64,000 nt of DNA from Onchocerca lupi (lineage: Eukaryota > Nematoda > Chromadorea > Rhabditida > Onchocercidae): positions 45,329-109,328 of the forward strand of contig JAOVVO010000229.1 in the NCBI GenBank assembly GCA_028564675.1, read 5' to 3'. A program made the position numbers and the translations under genes. Below, piece after piece: positions 1 to 13,900 of this stretch. Position 1 is the stretch's first letter. The number at the start of each line of letters is the position of its first letter. Below the pieces are notes generated by a model. That model was not told the DNA's origin. It did no database searches and saw only the letters and a program-made list of their open reading frames with translations.

Positions 1-3000
1 TTCGATTTTTAAACAAGCAAACTTGATAACTCTGGGAAATTTTCGGTAGAATTCATTGTTTTGGACATCTGCTTTTTAATTACTACTATTAATTAATTTT
101 ACTCGAATAAGTTTCTCTTAATCCCAGTTTGCAATTTCAATGTTTATTCTTTTTATTTATATTTGTCCAACTTTTACATAAATCTTGAACATTACTTTTT
201 TAGAGATTTAATCCAATAAACAAATATTGTCACATATTGCGAGTATATTTTAACGTATTTGTTTCATTTCATTCAATTTACTGAACTTGTCTTTTATCCG
301 AAATATTTTATATCTAAAATGCACGCAAAATAAATATAGAATATACCTTAACGAAGAAATATTTCATTTACACAATTATTCATTAAATTTTGGCACAACA
401 CTCATTAAAATATATCTTAGATATATTCATTTTATTTAGATATTTTAATTTTTGATCCTTTGCATGCCGAATTACTGAGATTAAATATGCTAATTTAGTT
501 TTATTCTAAAACATTTTCGAGAACCTCACAATCATTTCTTCTTTCAAAATGGCAAACTTTCGCATAAATTTGCAAATTAAGTTCTTAAAAGGATTGGATA
601 AGGCTAAAATTACTAATATTTTTTCTTGCGATTTGTCGGAAAAATTATCGTTTCAGTGCAATAAAATTTTAAATAAAAAAATTTGAATAATCAATAGCAG
701 TAATCATTCTTTTCTACTTTATGGTGGCAGATTTTGAAATTTACAATGATTAATTCATTAAATTTGTGCACTTTTTTTTTGCTTTATTGTAAAATAAAAA
801 TGTTATTAATTATTTATTGAAATATTTTCTTTAGAACTTGTCAATTTCAGCTAAATTTGTAGGATAAATTTATATATTAACCTAAGTATGATGCAAATGA
901 ATATATATGTGTAATTTTTTTCACTCATTTTTAAGCTTTATAAATATCAACTTTTTCAACCCATTTCTAAACTTTGTAAAATGTGGACTTTTTCTATCCT
1001 TTTCTTAATTTGTAAAGAGTTTGTGACATAAAGGATGGACACATATGACACAGACGTATATTCGTTAGATTAAATTATTATTGATTTATTCAAATCCAAA
1101 AATTCAACTTCTTGATCTTTAATCTTTCATGATTTGCATACTATTCTATTCATATTGCAATTATTTTCCATTCTGACTATTTATTTATTAAATGTATTCA
1201 AGTAGAAATTCAGTTCTTTCTTAATTTCCAAATTTCAATTCATCGATAGTTAATCGATATTTCTAGTTTCCGCTCTCTTATGGAAAAAAATAATACTTTA
1301 TCAAGTTTTTCTATATATTTTCTAAACTTTCTAAACGGCGTGTGATACAAGTGATATACACGTGTGATACAGATGAAATATACGTATTTGACGTCATCCT
1401 AATGAAACTCTATCACTTAGTAGAAGCATTTATAATAAAAATGAAGTCTTTAACAAAAGATTTAATGAAATAGCAATTTTTTATTCAATTAATTTATTGT
1501 TGTCGGATGTTAACGCAAACAAAAGAAAATAAAATTTGCTATTTTTCAAAATATTTATCGAAATTCATTGAAAAATTAAATAAGATTTTTTAGCCATTTA
1601 ATTTTTTGATTTTTCTGAAAAATTAGATGAAATAAAATTTGTTGTATAAATTATAAAAAAATTCTGCATCAGGTAGAATGAAATTCGTTGTATAAATTAG
1701 AAAATTTTCAATTTTTAAATTACCAGTTTCATGATAGAATTTGAAATTAATGGTGAATTTTAATATTTAAAATTTTCGATCGAAATAATTTATTTATCAT
1801 ATTTACTTTCACATATATTAATTTCAAATTATAAAATTGATATTTTAAAAGCTGAAATTTTTATTTGTATTTTTTCCCTCTTTTGCAAAAAGATGTATGT
1901 CAGTTTATCAATCATATAAAGCATCATTTTTAAGTATTATTTTCTTAAAATTGCATTTTTCTAAAAATGGCGAGGAAAAAGCGAAAGAAATAATCATCAA
2001 TTTTAAATTATCATTAGTGGATCCATTCGTTCAATTTTTTCAAATTTTTTTTTCTGCCTCCATAACCAGTCCGAACCAGTTCGCTATTTACTTCGATAAT
2101 CACTGAATTTTTTACCAAATTTTCCAAGCCATTAACTTCTTAATTGTCTTCTTTTCAATGTTTAAAAAATTACTTAATTCCAACAGATTTTGGTTACTTT
2201 TTTTGGGACAATTTTGAATTTTAATGCATTTCTAAAAAAATGTTAAGCATATACTTAATTTAGCAATTTTGAATAATCCAATTTATCAATCCAGAAGAAC
2301 TCAATTTACATATCATGAATTCAGGGTCGAGAAAAATATAATTTTAATATTTATCGGAGAGAAAAAACAATATTGCTGTTTGCGTGTTTCAGATTTAATT
2401 CTTATTTCTATTGCTAAATTTATCTGGTTCAATTATTTATAGCTTTTATTTCAAATAATTTAATCTTCTGAAATTATTATTTTTCAAAATAGAAAAACCA
2501 ACTTCATGATTTCATATTTATAGCGATTTATTGCCAATGTTTAGAAATGATCAAAATATGAGGAAGTAAACCATTAAGTTTAATATTCATATGGTCATTT
2601 TGTTGCAGAATACTAAAGTTCAATGTAGGTCAATTCGAAGTTGGTCTCATTTTAATGACAGGAATAAAACATAGTTAATTGATGATACATACGATATATT
2701 TATATCTTATTCTTTTCTAAATTTCTTCCTTCCTTATCTTTACTACAACAAAAAAAAATTAAACGATGAAATATTTTGAATTATTAGTGATTGAGCAAAA
2801 ATTTTTGTCTTAAAATAATTATTATCAAAGCTGTTAGATATAATATTCAAAAAAGATTTCAAATATCAAATCAAACGTTAATGGAAGAAATTGGAATAAT
2901 TTCGTTTAATACTTATTATAGTACATGGAAAGAATATTTTGATAAATTCGATTATTGATTACTTTTTTTTTTTTTTTATTTAAATCTTGTTCGAATAAAT

Positions 3001-3554
3001 GGACTAGTCAATTTTCCAAATTGATAGTTATTATTTTATATGCAAAAAAAAATATATACATATATTGTACTTTTCCTGCTGTTAATTCTACTTTCATTAT
3101 TTTTATAATATCTGAATGACATGTATTCTGATCATTACTGTCAGCCATAAAATAGAACGAACAAATTATTTATTTGATGGGTGGAAATGGCTTCCGGCAT
3201 AATGAACGGAATGTTTTCCGTTTTATACATTCAGTGGAGTGAAGAAGAGGAAAAGGAAGTTTATAGGAATTTTGGACTGATCGAAAATTTTCAAGAAGTG
3301 AAATTTCAGGAAATAAATTTCCTTTCATATCTCATTTTATATGTAATTATATTGGCTGATCAATTTTTTTTTTTCATTTTTTTTTTTCTTTTTCTGACTT
3401 TTATTTAGAGCTTTCGAAAAGTATTTAATTCTAAGTAGCCTTGAATAATCAATCAAAAGATTAAATTGGAACGGTAATTTGTCAGTGTTACAAAATGTTA
3501 ACAATGAAATGACACATTTTGAAAATTTATACAAAATGTTTGCCCATATAATCC

Positions 3555-3750
3555 TTTAATAAGGCATAATTATTTAGAATAGCATCACTATCTTTATAAA
3601 AATGCCTAAAATTTAATAAAAATGTTTAAAATAGCATTATTGGTTGGATTTTGCAAAAATTTTTATCATTTAATACAATCCCTAAACAAGGTATAATTGT
3701 TTAGAATAGCGTTATTGACTAGATTTTGTAAAAATGTGTTTTATCTTTAA
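3555..3750. repeat. Decayed tandem repeat, about three 60-70 bp units
   Basis: Units share forms of TTTAGAATAGC...ATTTTGCAAAAAT, with copies near 3573, 3620 and 3700. Divergence is high, indicating an old array. Confidence 0.5.
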
Positions 3751-5191
3751 ATAAGTTATAAAACATAATTTAATTGTATCATAATTAAAATTCATTATTT
3801 CATTCTTTAAGCATTTAAATTGCCAAAAAAAGAGCGATCGATGAAATGATGTTTAAGATAGATATTGAATTATTGGATTTCATTGTCCTTGACACTACCT
3901 TGTTGTCCCACTCACTTCATTATCGAACGTTTCATCAATTCCTATTTACATCTCCATCCCTTATCAATGTTAAATTAACACTTCCATTAAATAAAGCTTC
4001 TCATTATTGTTTTCACAGATGCAAAAATTATTTAATATGAATACGTAAAATTGAAATTTCAGTTGTCTGCAAAAAATTCACATTAGTTTTAAATCATTAT
4101 AAATTATAATGATTGTATTCATCGTAATATTATAAATTTAAATTCTATTATATAATTACTTACCTATGATCATAATAATCTGTATAAATAAAAATGTAAA
4201 TGTTCTTTGTGGTTTTTGACAAAACGTTTCAAATTCTTCACCGATTGAACTGAAATTTTGAAACAACGTTGCATTAGGATAGATAGAAATTCCTACCTTT
4301 TTTTGACCTGTCATACCAAAAACTTGTTTACCTATTTGTGACAGGTAAAAGTAGGTGAATAGATAATTTTGTTTATATAGACTAACTGGATCGACCGCTC
4401 AGAAGCTAGACGAGAAATAATTTTAAAAATTTGGTAGAAATTTAGGGCTAATTTATGCCAAAAAGAAAAAATTTTTCTATCCAGAAGAATACGGATATAT
4501 TTTATTCTAATAAGATCTCATTAATAAAAAATTCTGCATTCTTGAGTAAGAATTTGAGTAAATATCATAAACAATTGTCAGTCAAAGTGATTTACGAATT
4601 AATCAAATCGATGGATTCATTGATTTATCATTGATAACAATAAAAATATTTTTGACAATTTTTTTCTGTTTTGTTTGAAATTAAAATTGAAAAGATTTCG
4701 AAAATTCTGCAAAGAACTTTTCTTATAGACAACATTTTTTTTTTTTTTTTTTTTTTTTGAGGAAAAAAACACACACAAAATTTTCCATATTTCATGATAT
4801 TTTGTTTAATTTCCAAGTTATTTGATTGATTGGTTTTAGTTGTTCTATTTGATATTTTTATACTCTTGTCTCTCTCTGTGAATTTTCATTTTCCATTTCA
4901 AAATTTGGAAAAAGTCCACCCATTTTCATTTGACAATTCATCTACTCTTTTTTCTGTTCTTCCTTCTCTTTTGGTTTCTTCTATTTCTTTTACCCTCTTT
5001 TTGGATAAAAATTGTATCTTTCTTATTCATCAAAAGCATTTTTGAATTTTTTTTTATTTTATATACTATTTTATTAAAATTAAAAAATGTGTTTTCAAAA
5101 AGTCAAAATAATATATTATAATAGTGAACTAGTTTTATTTTTCTCTGATGTGTTCTTACTTCCTGGAAATTATGCATGCAAAAATTTATTT

Positions 5192-5199
<8 letters not shown>

Positions 5200-5228
<29 letters not shown>
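5200..5228. repeat. TA dinucleotide microsatellite
   Basis: About 29 bases of uninterrupted alternating T and A, directly abutting the left arm of the hairpin at 5226. Confidence 0.95.
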
Positions 5229-5233
<5 letters not shown>

Positions 5234-5288
5234 CTAGAGTATGCAAACCGAAAGTCAAATATTTGATTTGCATACTCTAGATATGTAT
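5226..5288. repeat. Perfect 22-bp inverted repeat with 19-nt loop
   Basis: Arms 5226-5247 and 5267-5288 are exact reverse complements (core TCTAGAGTATGCAAA). The loop holds a second 12-bp palindrome, TCAAATATTTGA, at 5255-5266. It could be a cruciform-forming element, a mobile-element remnant or a small-RNA hairpin; a perfect stem is unusual for an animal microRNA. Confidence 0.85.
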
Positions 5289-6199
5289 CTATCATCGTCT
5301 CAATCATATATTCCATATTAATTTTAAAAAATAATAATAATGATTTTGTTTTCGGAACTGAAACTTTTCAGTATTTGGTATTGGTTCTTTCATTGTTTAT
5401 TTATAATCAAAATCTGAGCTGTTATATTTCTTGGATATGCATTTTGATAATCTTATTTTGTTGTTTTGATTTTTCTTTCAGCTTAACATTGATAAGATAA
5501 AGAACTACTTTCCTTTCGTACTATATCAAAATGCCTATATCAAAATAATATTAAAATCTTAACTCTGATGGGATAAATTACCCAATAAATTATCAATAAT
5601 GTTGAAATAATTTTTTTATAGACATATTTTTACCGGACAAAATTCTCAACATCATTGAAATTTTCTAAATCATCAATAGCAATAAAATATTTTTCTCGTA
5701 AGTACAGTTATCAATATTACAGCTAATAATTTTGCTTCTCATTTATTAATTAGCTAATTATTCATATTTTTTTCTCATTCTAAAGGGAAAAATGAGATTA
5801 AGAAATGAGAAAAACGAGATTCTGTCTTTTTTTCTTCTTTTGCATCCATTTCTTTTTAATCCTAAAAATCCTATTTCTTTTTGTCTATTTCATAAACCCT
5901 TACCAAAATGAACTTTCATAAATTTTACTAAACCAATTTTCTTCTCCTCCTTCTGTTAAAATAACCATCCATCCATTCCATGCTTAATTTCATTGAATAT
6001 TTTATTAAAAATTTCAAATTTCTATTAATAGATTTTCCGTTTTCGTATTGCTCATTTTTTCTGTTTTATTTTTTTGCTAAAATATCCGAAGTAATATGTT
6101 AATCTGGAAATTTTGTCAAATAAATCAACATAATAATATTGAAGAAAGATATGATGGCATATTAATTTTAAAAAAAATGACAAGTTTGTTAATTGACAA

Positions 6200-6385
6200 G
6201 GTTATAAGTTTGTTCTATGAAATAAAGTGTAGAAGAAGGCGAGAAATTTATTCTGCGAAATGAAGAATAGACAAAGTCATGACTTTGATTGACATAGTGA
6301 TAAGTTTGTCCTATGAAATGATAGAGTGATAAGTTTGTCCCATGAAATGATTGAAAAAGTGATAAATTTGTCCTATGAAGTGCTT
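6200..6385. repeat. Minisatellite, five units of about 30-40 bp
   Basis: Units are variants of GATAAGTTTGTCCTATGAAA, best preserved from 6299 to 6380 and more divergent upstream. A 66-codon reverse-strand frame across it is a by-product of the repeat. Confidence 0.75.
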
Positions 6386-6613
6386 CCAAAAGTTCACTTT
6401 CTTCATGTCAAAATTAATTTATATACATACTTTGATATGCATGCAATGTATGTCAATTTTTGAAATGTCACCCGAAGCATAGCATTTTACCGTACAGCTA
6501 TAAGTGGAGCCAAGCCGGTTTTACCCATTATCATTTATTCCTCCTATCAATTCAATTTATTATCATTTATTCGCCATGAAGTTCTTCCCCTTTATCTTCT
6601 TCTTTTCCTTTGC

Positions 6614-6760
6614 AATCATTATTATCATCACTATCATTATCATCATTATTATTATTATTATCGTCATCAAAATTACTTTTGTAATTATTGTTGTTATTAC
6701 CGTTATCATTATTACCATTATTAATAATAATGATAATATCATTATTAGTTATCACTTCCA
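6614..6760. repeat. ATC/ATT trinucleotide-rich tract
   Basis: Imperfect ATT/ATC repeats leave long open frames on both strands (poly-Ile one way, poly-Asp/Asn the other), which is why I do not call a gene here. Confidence 0.85.
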
Positions 6761-9700
6761 GTTGATCATTATCTATATACTTCTTCACTTTTTCCATTTC
6801 TTTCATATTGCTCAATTAATATAATTTATTTCTTTTTTTTTTATCTCTTCATCCAAAATATTTGCAAAAATTTTTTTAATTCTTTAATTTAAAGTTCAAT
6901 ACTATTTTTTATTATTTTATTAAAATTCGAATTTTCAATTCATTTCAAAAATTTTATTCTGAATTATTGTGCTTTAGTATTATTCAAGTTTATGCTTCAT
7001 TTATTATCATATTTATTTAATGAATCATGCTATTTTCTGTTGATTATCAAATAATTTATTGCAAATTTTAATCTGTCTGTAGAAACTTCATCCCATCTTA
7101 ATTTATATCCGATGATTTTCGTTTTATGAATTTAAAAGATAACAGATGAGAAAGGGAGGAAATTTGTTTGAGAAGATTACTGGATGATATTCTGTGAAAT
7201 ATATTCAGTTCAATTAAATCTGATTCATTTTCTTTATTTTTATTTGCATTTAATCAATACAAACAAGCGTTTTGTGATAAATTTGATAAATCACTACAAT
7301 AATAGATTGAAACTTAGTTAATAATTTATGTACTGTAAAAAACAGAAATATCATTGTCATTATATGAGATGAACAAACTTACGGTATAATATACATGATT
7401 CAGAAAAGTGAAATTAACTGGTTAGACTTGGAATGGTACCAAATAAGGGTTCCGATACATAACCATATTCACTTATATATTAGTCTATGACATAATTTAT
7501 TGAAGGTTTCTGTTGTCTATACTGAGAGGAAGTCTGAAAATACAAGAAGTTTTTGATAACATTGCTGAGTATATAAAATTGACTGAAAACACAAAGATTT
7601 TGGAAGTTATTGAGAGAAAAATGAAAGTAACACAAAACTCAAAAGCGATGAAATCATCATTCTAAATGATTCATCAAACTGTTATACGCAGAAAAATGCA
7701 AAAATTTTATCAAACAACTTATTCGTACTTCATGTCGTATGGTATTTTCTCCTATTCTTCCAAATCATTTCTGCAGTTAGAGATAGTTTACAGTTATTGT
7801 TTCATCCAAAAAAAAAATTTTTAATTTACGAAACTTTTGTCACATTAAAAAATTGATATTATTTCTTTATAGTTATTCGTTGATAAATATCTATCGATGA
7901 TAAATGAGCATTTTTTTCTGTGTGTGTGTTTCAATTTTAATTAAATAAATTTTTTTTTCTTGAAAAATTTTTGAACATTTCAATTTCCTTGGGAACTAGA
8001 ATGATTGCATTTTTTTGCAATTGTTCAATTTATGCGACTTTGAAAAATAAATTAAATTTGAGATGAAATTCAACCTTGAACATTTTTTATAAAAATATTT
8101 TTAAATTTAAAATTGAACTAATTCCTATTTTGAAGTGAAATAAAATTGAAGGAATATGAAAATGGTCAATTTTGAAATAGATTTTAAAAAAAATTCGCAT
8201 CGAAAATCAAAATTTTGTGAATATTTTCCAAGCAATTTAATTTTTTAAAAATTTAAAGTTATATCAGATTATCATATTCAACCGATGAAAAAAAAAAAAA
8301 AAAGAACGGATCATTAATTTTTTTAAATAGTAATCGTATTTTGATTGATGAAGTCAATTTTTCAAAATTTATTCAATTCATTAAATTTCATACCATACAT
8401 TTTTAATTTAATATCGTATTTTTTCCATTCCTTGGTGATTTTTCCCGTCAAATCATCCTTTACATTTCAAATACATTTATGATTTTTGTGAAATTATTAT
8501 TCGCCAAAGTTTCGCTCCATAATTAAGTATATAAATCAATTAATTTTCCTTTCTTCTTGAAAAAATTTTTTGCTTTTCTCAATATGCGAATTTTTCAATG
8601 ATTCAATTTGAATATCGTCAAATAGACTTATCTGTCTCTTTTATTGCCTTACAAAGGTATAATTATTTTAAGTTGATACAATTTGGTGACTTACTCTTTT
8701 TTACTGATTATTTATCAATCAAAAGTAACTAATCAAATGGTTTATCGACAACGTAAAACGTGGCAGAAATTTCAATGGACAAAAAAGGTTTGTTTTTAAT
8801 TCTTTTTTTCATGTAATTTTATAGAAAATTTCTTTGCAATTCTTTTTTTCCACTCCTCTTTCTTTGCCTAGACTTTATCACTGTAAATTTTCTGTTGAAA
8901 TTTTGTTACAGTATGTAATTTTGCCTGGACTTCAGTACTGTATGCGTTTTTTCTAAGGACTTTATTACATTTATTTCAATGTACTTTTTCTTTCCATTTA
9001 TTTATCTGAATAAATGAAATTGAATAACTGTACTTTTCAATTGTAATGAATATAAATATAGAAATTATTTTACAATCAAATTTAACATTTGAATTTTAAT
9101 TAGAAAAATTGAAAAAACAAATAAGCCAAAGATTAATCAAATTATCAAATGAGAATTATCAACTTCACTTCTTTCCCACTCCCCCGTTTTATTTTCTTAT
9201 TCGAGGTGTTAATCTCTTCTTCAAGATTTCATTCTTTATAAAATATATTTGCTCGAAACATTATGTACATTTAAGGAAATATTAAATCAAATTTTCATAG
9301 ATTAAAAAGGAAAAGATCTAAAACTTTTTATAAAATCAGAAAATAAAAATAAGAAATTATAAACGAGATCCAAAAAAGAAAAAAAAAAAGAAGAAGAAAA
9401 TCCTAACACTTTAATTTATGATTTAATATTTTCGTTCCATAAATTTATCAATTCTTCTAGGACGATATATCATTTTGAAAGGTCAAAAAATCAAGTTTTA
9501 TAACGGAATAGAGCGAACAGGACTAATCCATTTTAAAATTGATTTTTTCGATAAATTTTCATTCGTTTACTTGCATATTTTGCTTCAAAACTGTAATACC
9601 TAAATTAAAATTAGAATTTGTTTTTGATTTTTTCATAAACCATAAATGAACATATTTTTCTTTTCCTTTCCCTTCTTTTTTTCCTTTTTGGCATTTTCAG

Positions 9701-10774
9701 ATAAATTAATAGCGGATATAAAAGTAATAAATTTAACTTACATATCATTTATTTGTCCTTTTTCGTTTAATAAAATCATTTGCTTCTAGAGCGATTGCAA
9801 AAAAAGTGAGAAAGAAAAAGATTTCTGTAAAGTATTTTGTGATTTTTGTAATGATAGAATTTTGACAAGATTATTCGCTGATATCACAAATTGATAGTCC
9901 ATACTGACAAGAAATAAATTGAAATTGCATTATTGAATATCGGACAAGATTTCTGTTTTATTATTGATAAGGATTGATGGCATATTCTACTATGCATCAA
10001 TTTTTTTTTTACTTTTTTCAATTTATTTGAAATTTTAAGAAATTTCTCTCAATTTGGCATTTCACATATTTCAACCGTTTCCAATAATAATGTGATAATT
10101 AAGTAAAAAAGTTTTTTTTTTAGGATTTTATTTTTAGAATTATTTTGATAATTGTATCCATAACACTAAAGGTTTTTATTTGTCTGAGTATGATTTCTTT
10201 CCAGTTATGTCTTACAAGATACAAAATACTATGCAGAAGTTAAACATACAATATGATATGAATAAGGTAGTATCAAAGACTTAATTTACCTAATTACTTA
10301 CTTATTTAATTATTTAATCGCCTATATTACGGTAGTTATTTAATAACTTATTTAGCAAAATGTGAAGCAAAAGCTAGCTTTTAAATTTACAATGAATCAT
10401 TTCATTTTCCTTTTTTATCTTCATCATTTCGTTAAGTGTAAATTTATTTAAATGAAGATGAATTTTCTCCTTTTTTTTTAATTTTTTTTTTTTTTGCTAA
10501 AATCCTACTGATTTTAGCGACTCCCAAATGTATTATAAAATGGCTGAATGTCTTTCTGCTTTTTAAAACTTGAAAAAATTTTAAATGATTGGAAAAAAAT
10601 TGCCTCAAAAGAGACAAGAAAATAAAAATGGATAAGTTAAAATGCATAAACTTTAAAAAGTAACGGGGAAAGAAAAGTTATGCATTTAAAACAACTTTTC
10701 ATTCTTTTTTTTTTTTTTGCTAAATTTCTTTCCTTTTTTTATTTTGAATGAATAAATAAAATTTAAACTTTCAG

Positions 10775-10999
10775 AGATTACGAACAGAAAATCGCTTGCT
10801 GAGACAACGGATTGATTATTTGGAGCAAGAAAGTTCAGCATTAGCTGATCGGTTGATCAAAGGTCAAGTGAATTTAGCTCAAGAAGCAGAAAATTGTATG
10901 TGCATTTCACATGAATTAGTGAAACTTCGTGATATCAATTCAGATGCTCATCGAAGATTAGAAGAAGCATATGATACCATTCGAGATTTAAGTTGCAAA
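10775..10999 (+). CDS. evi5: EVI5 exon a (start of coiled coil)
   Basis: Acceptor CTTTCAG ends at 10774 and donor GTTTGT starts at 11000. The exon is 225 nt, 75 codons, phase 0 at both ends. It begins RLRTENRLLRQ and contains ALADRLIKGQV, the most conserved stretch after the TBC domain in EVI5 proteins. A preceding exon ending in phase 0 is required but was not found within 10.7 kb upstream. Confidence 0.9.
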
Positions 11000-13900
11000 G
11001 TTTGTTTAATTTTTTTTTTTTTTTAAATTGAAAATTTGTGTCACATTATCAATTTTATGATTTAGAAAAAAGTATCAGCTAATTATATTTTAAATAACAA
11101 TACTAAGATTAAAATCGCGCAATTTTCACAATTTTAAATTCAAAAAAGACAGAAAAAGAATGTTTTTTCTAATCTCTCATAAATATGTCGCATAAGATTT
11201 TAAGTTTGAAATTTTTCTCTGATAAAAATAGAAATAAACAAACTTTTTTGCTCTTTTTTTTGCCTTAAATAGATGAAGCAAACGAAAATTCCCAAGCGAT
11301 AAATAACATTTAAAATAAATTATTTTAAACTTGAGATGGGCTTTTCTTTTTATTTCACGCCTGACATAAGCTCTTCTTTTTTTTTCTCTCCATATACATT
11401 TATATGCATAGATAGATAAGTTGGATAGATAATACAAAGATGTATTATCACTTATCATGATGATATACGGTATCAGAAATGAAATAAATAATTCATTCGA
11501 TCTTGACAGCATTAAGATGAATATTTGAAAGGACAATTTAATTCTTCTATGTAATTTATATGTATACATGCGAAATCTAATTACATGCAGACTTTCTACT
11601 AACGATCTGTTTTCAAGAATATTCCTCGCGAACATCAATCATTTATAATAGCTTCTAAATTAGATCATTCTTGATGTATTATACGATAGATAGGTGATAA
11701 TATTTAATAAACGATGACAGGATGATGCTAAGAATAATATTAATGATAATATTATTATTTTTTCAAATATTGATATTAAATTTTTAAGATTATAAGAACT
11801 GCACAATGTGTTCAGTAAATATCATAATTACAGTGATAATGATAATATTAATGATAATATTATATTAAAAGTGATAATTGAAGGTAATAATGATAATGTT
11901 GTGGGTGATAATGATAATGGAAGTATATTATTTGGGTGATAATGACAATGCTGTAACAATAATAGTGATTGTGATGGTTAAAGCGGATTTAAGAACTGAT
12001 AAAAAAATTCGGAAAATAATGATGGTGTATAAGTGATAATGATAATGTTAGTAGGTGATAATGATAAAGTTGTGATAATAGTAGTAATTATGACAGTTAA
12101 AACGGGAATTGAGTTGAATGATGGACATTATCACAGTCTTAGAGCTCTTAGTCGATATTTGTAAAATAAGATTTAAAGAATGATAAAAGACGATTCAAAT
12201 TTTAAATAGCATGTTTGTAAGATCGTTTAGAAGGCTTAATTAGCATGATTCTGACAAGTTAAGAAGGCAGATAAGTTAGGTGATAAAAACATCGTCACAT
12301 GAGGTTTTAGAGGACATGATTAGATATAAGATTTAAAGAATGATAAAAAGAAGTTCTGAAATTTTAACCAGCATATTTAAAAGTTCATTTGGAAGGCTTA
12401 CTTAAGATTTGATGAGCAATTATTCATACGTTGATTTGTTTTAATTTTTGTTTTTTATTTCTTTTATCTTTTTTTTGGAAATATAAATTTAAAAAAAAAA
12501 AGAAATTGATAATTTATTTTCTCAGAAATATATCACCGAACCATTCATGAAAATTGTAAAATATCGCTGAAATTTATGATAATTTGAAGAAAAAAAATTA
12601 AAAGATTAATTCTATAATATATTCGATTTGGTAACATTAAGTTTTCCAGAAAAATGAAGAATTAACCGAATGTGCTACACAAGTTGATGATACATCAATG
12701 ATTGAGCACATTCATGCATTACAACAAGAAATTATCGAAACACGCACTCGCGAAGCTGATAATGAAATTGCAATTAAAGAATTGAAACTTCGAATTCAGG
12801 TAAAATGCGTACCATTTCTTCAATTTATTAATTTTTACTACTTTATTTTTAATATTTTTTGTCTTAGATATATTTGAGCAAAATATATACATTATAAGTA
12901 GAAAATTGGAAATAAAAAATTTTTTTATATCAGAAATTTTATTATCTTTCATTATTTTGCATTTTTATTGAAAAAGTATGATCACTTTAGAAATAAATCC
13001 AAAAATTTCCTAGTTATTTTTGAATATACAAAAATTTTTTGAAAATATTTTCTTAATTTTAGAAAATTTTCGTTAATATTTTTGAAACAAAAAGATATAT
13101 TTTAATGAATTATAATTTTGCACCTCTGCTGTTGTAATAAAATTTTTTTAGGAGTTAGAATTAGCGAATAAAAGGTTACGTGAACGTCCACCGGATGATG
13201 GTATTGCCGGTTTACAAGAAGAATTAATCTCCGTAAAAATGCGTGAAGCTGAAGCTTCGCTGTCACTGAAAGAAATGCGACAACGACTTGCCGAATTAGA
13301 ACAACATTGGACGGTAAAATTTTAAATTATTATATTAGAAATATGTAATTATTAAGCTTGAAAATGATTGCAGAAATATGTCAGCAGTCGGGTATCAGAA
13401 AATGATACGTCAAAAACGTGTTTGGAACGACGTGCAACAGTTTCGAATTTTAATCTACAGCAAAATAATAATACTGCAGCCGGTGATTCACAAGGTACAT
13501 TTTTTAAAAGATAATTTTACGTGTAATATTTCACGCTTATCAGATGATTATATTGTTACGCAAACTATTGCCTTCTACAGGTAATTTTACATATTATATT
13601 CAAATACATATCAGATGGCTATATTTTCACGTGAAAATAATCGATAATATAATTTGTTTTAAATAAATTATTAATAAAATTATATGTTACCATAACCTTT
13701 TTAAATTTTATGTATAAAAGAGGAAAGAAAAATGATCAAAAGTCAATATTTAAAGATCGATTTTGATTATTTTTCAATTCAGATAAGAATTATTCTTTCT
13801 TTAAATAATTTTATCATTACTTTTTCTGAATATTTTTCAGAATTTTCCTTGAGCAAATGCCTTTAAATATTGTGCAATTAATAAAAATTAATTTATTAAT

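Larger units (their letters stand above)
1..10774. other. AT-rich DNA with no supported exon (long intron or 5' flank of the EVI5 gene)
   Basis: No stretch shows TBC-domain motifs, exon-like GC content and matching splice sites together. It contains decayed tandem repeats at about 3555-3750 and 6200-6385, a TA run at 5200-5228, a hairpin at 5226-5288, an ATC/ATT-rich tract at 6614-6760 and scattered homopolymers. The first supported exon begins in phase 0 at 10775, so coding sequence must exist upstream. Confidence 0.6.

Noticed and set aside
3181..3408. 75-codon + strand frame with an Glu-rich start
   Set aside because: It ends in poly-Phe from a T run, has no recognised domain and no matching splice partners.
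6504..6824. 106- and 82-codon frames on opposite strands
   Set aside because: Both come from the ATC/ATT triplet tract, giving poly-Ile one way and poly-Asn/Asp the other.
8738..8788. Exon-like stretch giving VYRQRKTWQKFQWTKK before a GTTTGT donor, in phase with the EVI5 exon at 10775
   Set aside because: No acceptor with an open frame before it, no EVI5 similarity, and short enough to be chance. It could only be an alternative first exon.
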